Source of the DNA: Treponema sp.
GTDB taxonomy: Bacteria; Spirochaetota; Spirochaetia; Treponematales; Treponemataceae
Reading direction: 5' to 3'
Assembly: GCA_022510865.1 (NCBI GenBank)
Contig: JAFLSQ010000001.1
Span: forward strand, 1-64,000
DNA: 64,000 nucleotides
Positions 31,029-44,978 of this stretch are shown here, in pieces. Under the pieces are notes generated by a model that saw nothing but the letters and a program-made list of their open reading frames with translations, had not been told where the DNA came from and searched no databases. The translations under genes and the position numbers were made by a program. Each line of letters begins with the position of its first letter. The stretch's first letter is position 1.

Positions 31029-31057
31029 TTTATACAATTTTTAAAAATAAAATTCAA
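31029..31057 (-). promoter_or_regulatory. Predicted sigma-70 promoter for a long tuf leader
   Basis: Minus strand TTGAAT-N17-TATAAA, ~430 nt upstream of the tuf ATG. Confidence 0.6.
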
Positions 31058-31144
31058 TACCAAACGCAATGAATTTTATCAAAAAAAACGGGAGATACAG
31101 AAATCCTGCACCTCCCATCCTGAGTTATGAAATCATCTCAAAAA

Positions 31145-31615
31145 CTACCATCGGTAGTGGGCAAAAGCCTTGTTCGCCTCCGCCATCTTATGCACATCCT
31201 CACGTTTTTTGTAGGCTGTGCCGGTGTTGTTATAAGCATCCAAAAGCTCAGAAGCCAGCGTGTCAGCCATTCCATGACCGTTCCGCTTTCTTGCCGCATC
31301 AATAATCCATCGCATTGCAAGAGCTTCCCGGCGTGACTCGCGGATTTCCATCGGAACCTGATATGTAGCGCCACCAACACGGCGGGATTTTACCTCCACC
31401 ATCGGCTTTACATTGTCCAGCGCCTTGAGCAGGACTTCCAGAGGGTCTTTCTCTGTCTTGTCCTTGAGTTTGTCCATCGCCTCATAAATAATCTTCTGGC
31501 AAGTCTGTTTTTTTCCGTCAAGCATCATGCGGCAGACAAATTTTGAGACAACCTTGCTGTTATATTTTGCATCCGGCAATATCGGACGATCGACTGATTT
31601 TTTATGTCTTCCCAT
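31145..31615 (-). CDS. rpsG: 30S ribosomal protein S7
   Basis: [38 protein letters not shown]...[28 protein letters not shown]. Confidence 0.97.
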   Translation of the reverse strand: MGRHKKSVDRPILPDAKYNSKVVSKFVCRMMLDGKKQTCQKIIYEAMDKLKDKTEKDPLEVLLKALDNVKPMVEVKSRRVGGATYQVPMEIRESRREALAMRWIIDAARKRNGHGMADTLASELLDAYNNTGTAYKKREDVHKMAEANKAFAHYRW

Positions 31616-31627
31616 CTTAATCCTCCG

Positions 31628-32002
31628 CTATGCCTTTGGTCTCTTGGCACCATATTTTGAGCGACCGCGCTTGCGATCCTCAACACCAAGAGTATCTTTT
31701 GTACCACGGATGATGTGATAGCGCACACCAGGCAAATCTTTTACACGGCCGCCTCGCACCAGAACGACTGAGTGCTCCTGCAAGTTGTGCCCAATGCCCG
31801 GAATATAAGCGTTTACTTCAGTTCCATTTGACAGACGAACGCGGGCAATCTTTCTGAGTGCCGAATTCGGCTTTTTAGGTGTCTGAGTCATTACACGCGT
31901 ACAAACTCCGCGTTTCTGCGGGCAAGATTCAAGTGCGGGAGCTTTTGTCCTGTTTGCGGCAGACTTACGACCCTGACGAATTAATTGATTTATTGTAGGC
32001 AT
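31628..32002 (-). CDS. rpsL: 30S ribosomal protein S12
   Basis: [13 protein letters not shown]...[31 protein letters not shown]. Confidence 0.98.
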   Translation of the reverse strand: MPTINQLIRQGRKSAANRTKAPALESCPQKRGVCTRVMTQTPKKPNSALRKIARVRLSNGTEVNAYIPGIGHNLQEHSVVLVRGGRVKDLPGVRYHIIRGTKDTLGVEDRKRGRSKYGAKRPKA

Positions 32003-32078
32003 CGCCTATTCTCCTATTTTTGCTCCGGTCAGCACCCCGGAAGAATTTACAAACCCTCAAAATGGGATAGGTTTAACG

Positions 32079-32107
32079 ATTATATTAAATTCAAAAAATG
32101 AATTCAA
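32079..32107 (-). promoter_or_regulatory. Predicted sigma-70 promoter for rpsL-rpsG
   Basis: Minus strand TTGAAT-N17-TATAAT in the rpoC-rpsL spacer. Confidence 0.65.
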
Positions 32108-32208
32108 TACGAATTTCCAGAATTTCAGCGAAATCCCGCAGAATTATGGAATTCGCTCCATAAATCCGCAGGATTTCAGATTTTGCGATGATAAATCACT
32201 GCAAAACC

Positions 32209-36514
<4,306 letters not shown>

Positions 36515-36522
<8 letters not shown>

Positions 36523-39500
36523 TTACGTCCTCCTTGTCAAAACCGGAAGCATTTTTATCAATCAATTCCTGATCACGCTCGGTAAGAGCAATCTGCTTGC
36601 CCTTAGCGTCATAAATCGTGAAATCGAGTGCCAGACCGCGCATTTCCTGAACCAGAACGTTGAATGACTCAGGAATTCCGATTGGCGATGACGGGTCGCC
36701 TTTTACGATGGACTCATAAATCTTTGTGCGGCCGTTCATATCATCAGATTTGATTGTCATCATCTCTTGCAGACAGTTCGCCGCGCCATACGCCTCAAGC
36801 GCCCACACTTCCATCTCACCAAGACGCTGACCGCCGAACTGCGCCTTTCCGCCGAGCGGCTGCTGCGTAACCAGCGAGTACGGGCCGGTTGAGCGCGCGT
36901 GCATTTTGTCATCAACAAGGTGATGAAGTTTCATAAAGTAAATCACGCCAACAAAAATCGGATTCACGAACGGCTCGCCGGTGCGTCCGTCGTGGACAAT
37001 CTGCTTGCAGTCCCGGGGCAATCCCGCTTCCTCAAGTTTGTCGGCAATCATTTTCTGAGACGGCGACTGGAAAACCGGCGCCTCAAAGAACTGATTAAGA
37101 TACTTGCCCGCAATTCCAAGCTCCGACTCCATAATCTGCCCGATGTTCATTCGTGACGGAACACCAAGCGGATTCAGGCACACGTCAAGCGGAGTGCCGT
37201 CCTCAAGGTACGGCATATCCTCAATCGGAAGAATTCGCGCGACGACACCTTTGTTTCCGTGACGGCCGGCCATTTTATCGCCCTCGCGGAGCTTTCGCTT
37301 GTTCGCTATGAGGACTTTCACAACTTTGTCAACGCCAGGCATGAGGTCATCACCTTCTGCACGGCTCATCTGCTGAATGTCGATTACAACGCCTTCAATT
37401 CCGTGAGGAACGCGCAGTGAAGAATCGCGCACTTCCTTCGCTTTCTCACCAAAAATCGAATTCAAAAGTTTGAATTCGGGCGTGGTCTCCGTCTCGGACT
37501 TTGGCGTGACTTTTCCGACCAGAATATCGCCGGAGCGGACTTTCGCACCAATCCGGATAATTCCATCCGAATCCAGATTCGCAACCGCTTTTTCCGCAGT
37601 GTTCGGAATATCACGGGTGATTCGCTCCGGACCAAGTTTTGTCTCGCGAATCTCAATCTGGAATTCCTTAATATGGATGGATGTGTACATATCCTCGCGG
37701 ACAACCCGCTGACTGATGAGCACGGCATCCTCGTAATTGTAGCCGTTCCAAGGAACGAATCCTACAAGAATGTTTCTTCCAAGCGCAAGCTCCCCGTTGA
37801 ATGTGGAAGGACCGTCGGCAAGAATATCGCCAGCCTTAACTTTGTCGCCCACAAAAACTGTCGGACGCTGATGGTTACACGTGTCGTTGTTCGTCCGCTG
37901 GTATTTGAGCAGCTGATATTCGTCCTCAACATCAGAGCCATTGACTTTAACCCTGATGTACTGGCTGGAAACATAAGAGACAACACCGTCCCGCCTTGCC
38001 TTCACAAGCACACCTGAGTCATAGGCGCACTTTCGCTCCATTCCGGTTCCAACGTGCGGCGGCTCCGGGAAAAGAAGCGGTACTGCCTGCCTCTGCATGT
38101 TGCAGCCCATGAGCGCGCGGTTCGCATCGTCATGCTCAAGGAACGGAATCATTGACGCGGAGACAGAAATTACCTGACGCGGCGACACATCGATGTACTG
38201 GACATCTTTCGGGTAACGCTGCGTGTAGTTTCCGCGGTTGCGGCAGGAAATGGTCTCTGTCGGGAATGAGCCGTCCTCTTTGATTCCCTCAACAACCTGA
38301 CCGATGTAATATTTATCCTCATCCATTGCAGAAAGATACTCAATCTGATCTGTGGCCTTTCCGTCCACAACTTTGCGGTACGGAGCCTCAAGGAATCCGT
38401 AGTCGCTGATTCTTGTGTACATCGCAAGCGAGACAATCAATCCGATGTTCGGACCTTCCGGCGTTTCAATCGGGCACATTCGGCCGTAATGCGAATAATG
38501 CACATCACGCACTTCGAATCCCGCGCGGTCGCGCGAAAGTCCGCCCGGACCAAGCGCGTTCAGGCGGCGTTTGTGCGTAAGCTCGGCAAGCGGATTGATT
38601 TGATCCATGAATTGCGAAAGCTGAGACGAGCCAAAAAATTCTTTGATTGCGGCCACAATCGGTTTGATGGAAATCAAATCCTGCGGTTTCATCGTGTCTG
38701 TCTCTTTCATGCTCATGCGCTCTTTCGCAATTCGCTCCATACGCGCAAAAGCGGACTTAAGCTGGTTTGTCATCAGCTCGCCAACAGAACGGATGCGGCG
38801 ATTTCCCAGATGGTCAATATCATCAATCTGCTCATCACCAATGTAGACTTTGATAAGGAATTTCATCGTATTGATAATGTCATCTTTTATCAAAGTGAAG
38901 TCTTTCACATCATCCTTGTAGTCAAACTTTTTGTTCAGCTTGTAGCGGCCGACGCGCCCCAAATCATAGCGGCGCTCAGAGAAGAAAAGCGAGCCTAAAT
39001 CTTTTTCGGCCTGCTCGACGGTCATAGGCTCGCCGGGCTGCAATATTGCGTAGACGGCAGCAAGGCAATCCTCTTTGGTAGGCTCGTTGTCCACGGAGCC
39101 TTCCTTGACATATTTAACTTCCTCGCGCTCAAAACAGTTGATAATCATCTGGGAGTCAAGGGAATTGTTGGCCTCGTCCTTGTTCTGCGGATTTTCCCGC
39201 GTGTCAAAACGGATTACGCAGATATTCTCGATGTTGTTCGCAACAAGGTCGTCAACATCATGCGGATGCAGTTTTGTTCCCGCGTTGAAAAGCCGCTTTT
39301 CCTCGCCATTCTCATCTTTAATGATTACGGCTGATGCCAGAACTTTGTCCACAAGAGCATCGCCCTTCTCCACTTTGATGTCCTCAACATCATAAAAACA
39401 GCGGATTATCTCTTCTCGGGTCGTGTAGCCAAGAGCGCGCAGGAAAATCGTCCCAAGAATTTTCTTTTTGCGGTCAATTTTCGCAAAAATCAGCTCTTTT

Positions 39501-40048
39501 TTCTGGTCAATCTCAAATTCAAGCCAAGAGCCGCGGTACGGAATGATTCGGCTTGAATAGATGCCTTTGTCGTGGCAGAAAATTACGCCGGGCGAGCGGT
39601 GAATCTGCGAGACCACAACACGCTCCGCGCCGTTAATGATGAAAGTTCCGCGCTCTGTCATCAGCGGAATGTCACCCATATAAATATCTTTCTGGAGGAT
39701 TGCCCCAGTCTGAAGGAAATTCAAGTTGATTCGAGCCTTGAGCGGAACGGCATAAGTCTGACCTTTCTGCTTGCACTCAATCTCAGAAAATTTAAGGTTG
39801 TCCCAATCCAACTCATAGAATTCATATTCTAGCGACATATCGCCGTTCGGACTTTCTATCGGAAATGTCGAGTTGAAGACATCCTGCAATCCCTGGTCTG
39901 AAAGCGGCGCACCTTCTTTGATTTTGTCCGCCTGAAGAAAACTTTCATAAGATGATGTCTGGATTGCTATAAGGTTCGGAACATCCATTGCTGCCTGGAT
40001 GTTTTTTCCATAATACTGACGGTTGATTGTTCGAGTTTTTGCGAACAT
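36515..40048 (-). CDS. rpoB: RNA polymerase beta subunit
   Basis: [64 protein letters not shown]. Confidence 0.99.
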
Positions 40049-40147
40049 CAGTTCCCCCTGTCTTTGTAGATTCAGACTGTTTTCTGCTACATACTAGAAA
40101 CTCTGTACAGCACAGAAAAGTCTGATTTTTTGCCTGAATACGACTAA

Positions 40148-40183
40148 AGGGGATACCCGACACGAATGCGCCGGACATCCCCT
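40148..40183 (-). promoter_or_regulatory. Stem-loop in the rplL-rpoB spacer (processing or attenuation candidate)
   Basis: Minus strand AGGGGATGTCCGGCG-CATTCG-TGTCGGGTATCCCCT, ~15-bp stem allowing G-U pairs. Confidence 0.65.
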
Positions 40184-40207
40184 GAAATACAGCCAGTTTA
40201 CGCTGAC

Positions 40208-40591
40208 TTATTTTTTGCTGGCCTTACCACCAGCCTCCTCAATCTTCTTGATGAACTCGTCTGCATCGGCTTTGCTCACGCCCTCTTTAAGAGTCTTGGG
40301 CGCACCCTCAACAAGAGCCTTAGCCTCACCAAGTCCAAGCCCTGTGATTTCGCGAACAGCCTTGATTACAGGAATCTTCTTTGCCGCGTCAAAAGAATCA
40401 AGAGTCACAGTGAACTCTGTCTGCTCCTCTGCCGCCGCTGCACCGCCAGCCGCTGCTCCAGGAGCCGCCGCAACTGCCACTGCCGCTGTTACACCGAATT
40501 TCTCTTCCATTGCTTTTACAAGTTCTGAAACCTCCAGAACTGACATAGATGCGATTGCATCCAAAATCTGATCGTTTGTGAGAGCTGCCAT
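40208..40591 (-). CDS. rplL: 50S ribosomal protein L7/L12
   Basis: EKTEFTVTL-like [44 protein letters not shown]. Confidence 0.97.
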   Translation of the reverse strand: MAALTNDQILDAIASMSVLEVSELVKAMEEKFGVTAAVAVAAAPGAAAGGAAAAEEQTEFTVTLDSFDAAKKIPVIKAVREITGLGLGEAKALVEGAPKTLKEGVSKADADEFIKKIEEAGGKASKK

Positions 40592-40745
40592 ATTGTCTTC
40601 TCCACTAAATTAGTTTATCTCCACCTTGCGGAAACCCGCCCCGGTGGCAGCAGATTTAGCTCAACTGAGCCGTACTGCATTCAGCACCGACAGTCGACAG
40701 CTATGAAGCCTGACGATGCTTTTACTTGTTGTTTCAGAAAGCGTT

Positions 40746-41261
40746 CTAGTTCGCGCCTTCCGCGGATTTTTTATCCGCATACGCCTGCAAAGTCGCCGCA
40801 AGTTTCTGCACAGGGCCGTTCATCGCAGACATAAGCATAGCATAAAGCTGCTTCTTTCCAGGAACCTTTGAGTAAGCCTCAATTTTGGCCGCATCATAAG
40901 ACTCCTTGTTGATGCTCGCGCCTTTTACAGAAAGCGCGGGAACTTCCTGCGCAAAATCATAGAGGATTTTTGCCACCTCGTTTGAATCTTCATTGACCAT
41001 GGCAATAACTGTCGGCCCTGAAAGATACTCAGCGACATTCTCAACTTTGATGGCATCAAAAGCGATTCGCGCAAAATTGTTTTTCACAACTTTAAGAACC
41101 GCATTCTTCTCACGGAGTTTATCACGCAGAGCGGTAATCTGCTCCACGGTAAGCCCGCGGTAATCAGCAAAAATAAAATCATTATACTCAGAAAAGATTT
41201 TTTTTGCGTTCTCGATAGCCTCTGTTTTTGCAGGCTGAACTTTCTTTGCTATAACTGCCAT
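40746..41261 (-). CDS. rplJ: 50S ribosomal protein L10
   Basis: FIFADYRGLTVEQITALRDKLREKNAVLKVVKNNFARIAFD. Confidence 0.95.
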   Translation of the reverse strand: MAVIAKKVQPAKTEAIENAKKIFSEYNDFIFADYRGLTVEQITALRDKLREKNAVLKVVKNNFARIAFDAIKVENVAEYLSGPTVIAMVNEDSNEVAKILYDFAQEVPALSVKGASINKESYDAAKIEAYSKVPGKKQLYAMLMSAMNGPVQKLAATLQAYADKKSAEGAN

Positions 41262-41941
41262 CACTCACCTTCCTTGTAGTCAACCCAGACACCAGGTCCC
41301 ATAGATGAACTAACAGAAACGGATCTCACAAAACCCGCACCGGCCGAGCCAGTCGGTTTTTTGCGGGAAATCTCTGAAAGCAAAGTCCTGATGTTCTCCA
41401 CAACTTTGTCGGCATCCATAGAGCACTTGCCCACCGCGATGTGCACAATGCCGGTTTTGTCCGCGCGATATTCAGTGCGGCCTTTTTTAAGCTCAGCGAC
41501 TGCCTGCGCGACGTTCGGCGTTACAGTTCCGGTTTTTGGGTTAGGCATAAGACCTTTGCGACCAAGAACCATACCAAGACGACCAACGTCCTTCATCATG
41601 TCCGGTGTTGCGACCGCAACATCAAAATCAAGCCAGCCATCCTTAACTTTCTCGATATACTCCTCGCCCGCAAACGCCGCGCCAGCATCCAGAGCCTCTT
41701 TCACCTTGTCGCCCTTGCAGAAAACAAGAACTTTTTTCTCGCCCTTGAACTGATGCGGGAAAACAAGCGTGTCGCGCACAGTGGTGTTTTTCTCAAGACG
41801 AAGCGACACGTGGGCTTCCACAGTCTCATCGAACTTGGCGAATTTCATATCCTGAACCATTTTGCAGGCGGATGTCACATCATACTTTTTTGAGAGGTCA
41901 TATTTTGCGACCGCTGCATTGTATTTTTTTCCGTGTTTCAT
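41261..41941 (-). CDS. rplA: 50S ribosomal protein L1
   Basis: [17 protein letters not shown]...[25 protein letters not shown]. Confidence 0.97.
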   Translation of the reverse strand: MKHGKKYNAAVAKYDLSKKYDVTSACKMVQDMKFAKFDETVEAHVSLRLEKNTTVRDTLVFPHQFKGEKKVLVFCKGDKVKEALDAGAAFAGEEYIEKVKDGWLDFDVAVATPDMMKDVGRLGMVLGRKGLMPNPKTGTVTPNVAQAVAELKKGRTEYRADKTGIVHIAVGKCSMDADKVVENIRTLLSEISRKKPTGSAGAGFVRSVSVSSSMGPGVWVDYKEGE

Positions 41942-41942
41942 A

Positions 41943-42374
41943 TTACTGCTCCACCTCTACACCCATACTGCGTGCAGTACCGGCAATAATTTTCTTCGCC
42001 GCCTCAAGGTCATTCGCATTGATGTCCGGCATTTTTGTCTTCGCAATCTCCTCCAAATCTTTCTTTGAAAGAGTCGCAACTTTGTCGCGGAGCGGATTTC
42101 CCGAGCCTTTCTCCAGCTTGCAGGCCTTCTTAATCAGAACAGCCGCAGGCGGAGTCTTAAGAATGAATGTGTAGGATTTGTCCTGATAAACCGTGATTAC
42201 CACGGGGATGACAAGACCTTTTTCCATAGTTTTTGTTCGGTCATTGAATTCCTGAACAAACTTTGGAGCAGAAACGCCGTGAGGTCCAAGCGCAGGTCCA
42301 ATCGGAGGAGCCGGTGTAGCCGCCCCCGCAGGACACTGCAATTTAATCACGGCAGTAACTTTTTTTGTCGCCAT
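41943..42374 (-). CDS. rplK: 50S ribosomal protein L11
   Basis: [38 protein letters not shown]. Confidence 0.97.
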   Translation of the reverse strand: MATKKVTAVIKLQCPAGAATPAPPIGPALGPHGVSAPKFVQEFNDRTKTMEKGLVIPVVITVYQDKSYTFILKTPPAAVLIKKACKLEKGSGNPLRDKVATLSKKDLEEIAKTKMPDINANDLEAAKKIIAGTARSMGVEVEQ

Positions 42375-42384
42375 TTTGTTTCTC

Positions 42385-42498
42385 CCAATATTGGTGTGAT
42401 AGCGTCACTTTGACGCTGTCTAACGAGGAGCCTATGTCCAACGGACTTGCGCCTCTCCCAAAAACAGGATTAAACGGCCTGCATTTGGGATGCAGACC
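42385..42498 (-). promoter_or_regulatory. Structured rplK leader candidate (nusG-rplK spacer)
   Basis: CCAATATTGG palindrome next to the SD, AGCGTCA-N3-TGACGCT hairpin, and a CTGCAT/ATGCAG hairpin within ~115 bp. Confidence 0.45.
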
Positions 42499-42520
42499 CC
42501 TGATTTTGCATGTATAAAAC

Positions 42521-43081
42521 CTAGGCTTTCTCAGCTTGAAGAAAGTTCACCTCAACAGGCGTGGGCCGTCCGAAAATCTGAACCTCCACAGAAAGTTTCT
42601 CCCTTTCCAGATTGATTTCCTTGATTGTCCCGGTGAACGAGGCAAACGCCCCCTCCGTAATTTTGATGACATCGCCCACATTGAATGACTGGCGGACGTG
42701 AACCTGCTTCTCACCTTTTATGACCCCGGATTTTTGCAACAGATTCTTAGCCTCATCATTTGTGATTGGAATAGGCCTCTGATTGCGGTTTATGCAGCCT
42801 ACAAAACCGGTCACTCCCTGAATGCGGTAAAGCTGTGAGCAAGTATTTTTCCAGCCAAGCTCAGGCAAATCCATCTCCAGCATAATATATCCGGGCAGGA
42901 ATTTATTCGAGCGGATTTTCTTTTTCCCGTCCTTAATCTCCACAAGCTCCTCAACAGGAACACGCACATCCAGAACCACATTCTGGTCAATTTCATTTTT
43001 TTCCAGAAGAGACTTTATTGTGCGCTCGATTTTTCCTTCATAACCAGTGTATGTGTGAAGAATGTACCAGTTTCTAGACAT
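42521..43081 (-). CDS. nusG: Transcription termination/antitermination factor NusG
   Basis: WYILHTYTGYEGKIERTIKSLLEKN...FLPGYIMLEMDL...FNVGDVIKITEGAFASFTGTI. Confidence 0.95.
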   Translation of the reverse strand: MSRNWYILHTYTGYEGKIERTIKSLLEKNEIDQNVVLDVRVPVEELVEIKDGKKKIRSNKFLPGYIMLEMDLPELGWKNTCSQLYRIQGVTGFVGCINRNQRPIPITNDEAKNLLQKSGVIKGEKQVHVRQSFNVGDVIKITEGAFASFTGTIKEINLEREKLSVEVQIFGRPTPVEVNFLQAEKA

Positions 43082-43090
43082 TTTTCCGTC

Positions 43091-43273
43091 CTATCTCATC
43101 ACCAAGCGGAACAGCTGCGTGAAACCAAGATCAAGAAGACCAAGCACCACGGCCACAACAAAAGTAGAGATAATCACAACTTTGATTGATGAAAAAACGT
43201 CCTCTTTTGTAGGCCACACTACTTTTTTAAGTTCTGCTTTGCTTTCTTTGAAGAATTGAAACACTTTAGCCAT
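43091..43273 (-). CDS. secE: Preprotein translocase subunit SecE
   Basis: FQFFKESKAELKKVVWPTKEDVFSSIKVVIISTFVVAVVLGLLDLGFTQLF. Confidence 0.93.
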   Translation of the reverse strand: MAKVFQFFKESKAELKKVVWPTKEDVFSSIKVVIISTFVVAVVLGLLDLGFTQLFRLVMR

Positions 43274-43292
43274 AACACATTCCCTTAAAAAT

Positions 43293-43365
43293 CAGGGCAG
43301 GCAGGATTTGAACCCACGACAGGCGGTTTTGGAGACCGCTGCTCTACCAGCTGAACTACTGCCCT
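43293..43365 (-). tRNA. tRNA-Trp (CCA anticodon)
   Basis: AGGGCAGUAGUUCAGCUGGUAGAGCAGCGGUCUCCAAAACCGC...GUGGGUUCAAAUCCUGCCUGCCCUG folds as a cloverleaf; 3' CCA not encoded. Confidence 0.93.
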
Positions 43366-43403
43366 ATATATTTAAACCGGCTCACGCCGACCAAATACCA
43401 GAT

Positions 43404-43580
43404 TTATTTTGCCTTTGTCTCTTTGTGCAAAATACTTTTTTTACAAAACGGGCAATACTTGTTCTTCTCCAGTTTGCCGGTGATGTTCTTGCGATTCTTA
43501 TAAGTTGTGTAATTCTTTCTCTTACACTCTGTACACTGCAACGCGATAATCTCTACAGCACCCTTTTTCTTGCTTCCCAT
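43404..43580 (-). CDS. rpmG: 50S ribosomal protein L33 (zinc form)
   Basis: Hand translation: [58 protein letters not shown]. Confidence 0.95.
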   Translation of the reverse strand: MGSKKKGAVEIIALQCTECKRKNYTTYKNRKNITGKLEKNKYCPFCKKSILHKETKAK

Positions 43581-43617
43581 TTTATATAACTCCTAAAAAT
43601 CTTCAATATTTCCGAAC

Positions 43618-43690
43618 AGCCCAAGTGCGGAATCGGACCGCAGACCTCCACATTACCGATGTGGTGCTCTACCAACTGAGCTACTGGGGC
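43618..43690 (-). tRNA. tRNA-Thr (GGU anticodon), with non-canonical T-loop and acceptor mismatch
   Basis: GCCCCAGUAGCUCAGUUGGUAGAGCACCACAUCGGUAAUGUGGAGGUCUGCGGUCCGAUUCCGCACUUGGGCU cloverleaf. Confidence 0.85.
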
Positions 43691-43732
43691 AAAGTGAAAT
43701 CCGCACTTCATTATAGAAACATGCGTTTTAGA

Positions 43733-43761
43733 ACTATAATTTAAGATAAAAATCTTGTCAA
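43733..43761 (-). promoter_or_regulatory. Strong sigma-70 promoter for tRNA-Thr/rpmG/tRNA-Trp/secE/nusG
   Basis: Minus strand TTGACA-N17-TATAGT ~36 bp upstream of the tRNA-Thr 5' end. Confidence 0.8.
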
Positions 43762-43889
43762 TAAATTCGCAAATGAATTCCCCAAATTCATCTGAATTTG
43801 CAGGATTTTATCAGCAAGTTTATCAGACTTTAATAGATATTAAACCGCATGTGTGATATTATTTCAATTAAAACTTGCAGAGGTGCAAA

Positions 43890-44756
43890 ATGAACATCGA
43901 TATGCTGATTGACGGAATTCTCGATTCTTACGACCGCTACGGATTCATAAACCGCTCCGGCAACTTCCCGAACCGGCAGAATGTTGTGGAGGTTTTGTCG
44001 GATATCCAGCTGCTTGTTTTTCCGGGTTTCAGGATTGCAGAGAAAATCGAGTCATCAAACATCAGATATATCACGGGACGCAGAGTCAACAACATCATCG
44101 CAAAACTCACGGGCGAAATTCAGAAGGCGCTCATTTATATCAAAGGCCATGACGATTGCCGTGACCCGAACGATGATGTTACGCAATCGCACTGCTTCAA
44201 ACTTGCGGAAAAAACAGCGTTCGCGCTCATAGAGGAAATTCCGGAAATCCGCAGGCTGATTCAGCTGGACATCATCGCGGCGTTCAGCGGAGACCCGGCG
44301 GCAAAAAGCAACGAGGAAGTCATTCTGTCTTATCCCGGGCTTGAGGCGGTTCTTGTGTACAGGATTGCCCACTTTCTCTGCAAAAACGGCGTGCCAATCA
44401 TCCCGAGGATTATGAGCGAGCATGTGCACGGAAAAACCGGCATTGACATCCACCCGGGCGCAAAAATCGGCGAGTCGTTTTTCATTGACCACGGGACCGG
44501 CGTTGTAATCGGCGAGACCTGCGTAATCGGCAACAACGTGAAGATTTATCAGGGCGTGACTTTGGGCGCGCTCAGCGTTGAGAAAAATATGCAGAACAAA
44601 AAACGCCACCCCACAATCGAGGATGATGTGACAATCTACGCGAACGCGACGATTCTTGGCGGCGAGACGGTGATTGGCAGGGGCAGCATTGTGGGCGGAA
44701 ACACATGGGTCACAAAATCAATCCCGGAGAACACGACGTTCACGCAGGAAAAATAA
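43890..44756 (+). CDS. cysE: Serine O-acetyltransferase
   Basis: DIHPGAKIGESFFIDHGTGVVIGETCVIGNNVKIYQGVTLGAL hexapeptide repeats; start at MNIDMLIDG with SD GAGG. Confidence 0.88.
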   Translation: MNIDMLIDGILDSYDRYGFINRSGNFPNRQNVVEVLSDIQLLVFPGFRIAEKIESSNIRYITGRRVNNIIAKLTGEIQKALIYIKGHDDCRDPNDDVTQSHCFKLAEKTAFALIEEIPEIRRLIQLDIIAAFSGDPAAKSNEEVILSYPGLEAVLVYRIAHFLCKNGVPIIPRIMSEHVHGKTGIDIHPGAKIGESFFIDHGTGVVIGETCVIGNNVKIYQGVTLGALSVEKNMQNKKRHPTIEDDVTIYANATILGGETVIGRGSIVGGNTWVTKSIPENTTFTQEK

Positions 44757-44800
44757 TTTTCTGATGATTTTCACCCGGATTTTCTGGACACAAATCGGTT

Positions 44801-44898
44801 AAAAAAAAGCAGGCTTTCCAACCAGTAACACTAAAAGGAAAACCTGCCGTCCAGCATAGCCAGACATCGGAGAGAGTTTATCAGCTTAATTACAAGCT
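44801..44898 (-). ncRNA. Candidate orphan small RNA (~98 nt)
   Basis: Minus-strand TTGACA-N17-TATAGT promoter (44905..44933), two internal hairpins, terminal GCAGGTTTTCC...GGAAAGCCTGC-T8 terminator; no ORF on this strand. Confidence 0.6.
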
Positions 44899-44904
44899 TA
44901 TATC

Positions 44905-44933
44905 ACTATACTACTAGAAATAAAATCTGTCAA
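44905..44933 (-). promoter_or_regulatory. Sigma-70 promoter of the candidate sRNA
   Basis: TTGACA-GATTTTATTTCTAGTAG-TATAGT (17-bp spacer). Confidence 0.7.
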
Positions 44934-44978
44934 CGGTTATCATAAAAAGAAGTTATCCAACCCGCACAAGGATTTTTT

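Noticed and set aside
44801-44898. Interpretation of the candidate sRNA as 4.5S SRP RNA or 6S RNA
   Set aside because: No GGAA tetraloop/AGCAG internal loop of SRP RNA, and far too short without the large open bubble of 6S RNA.
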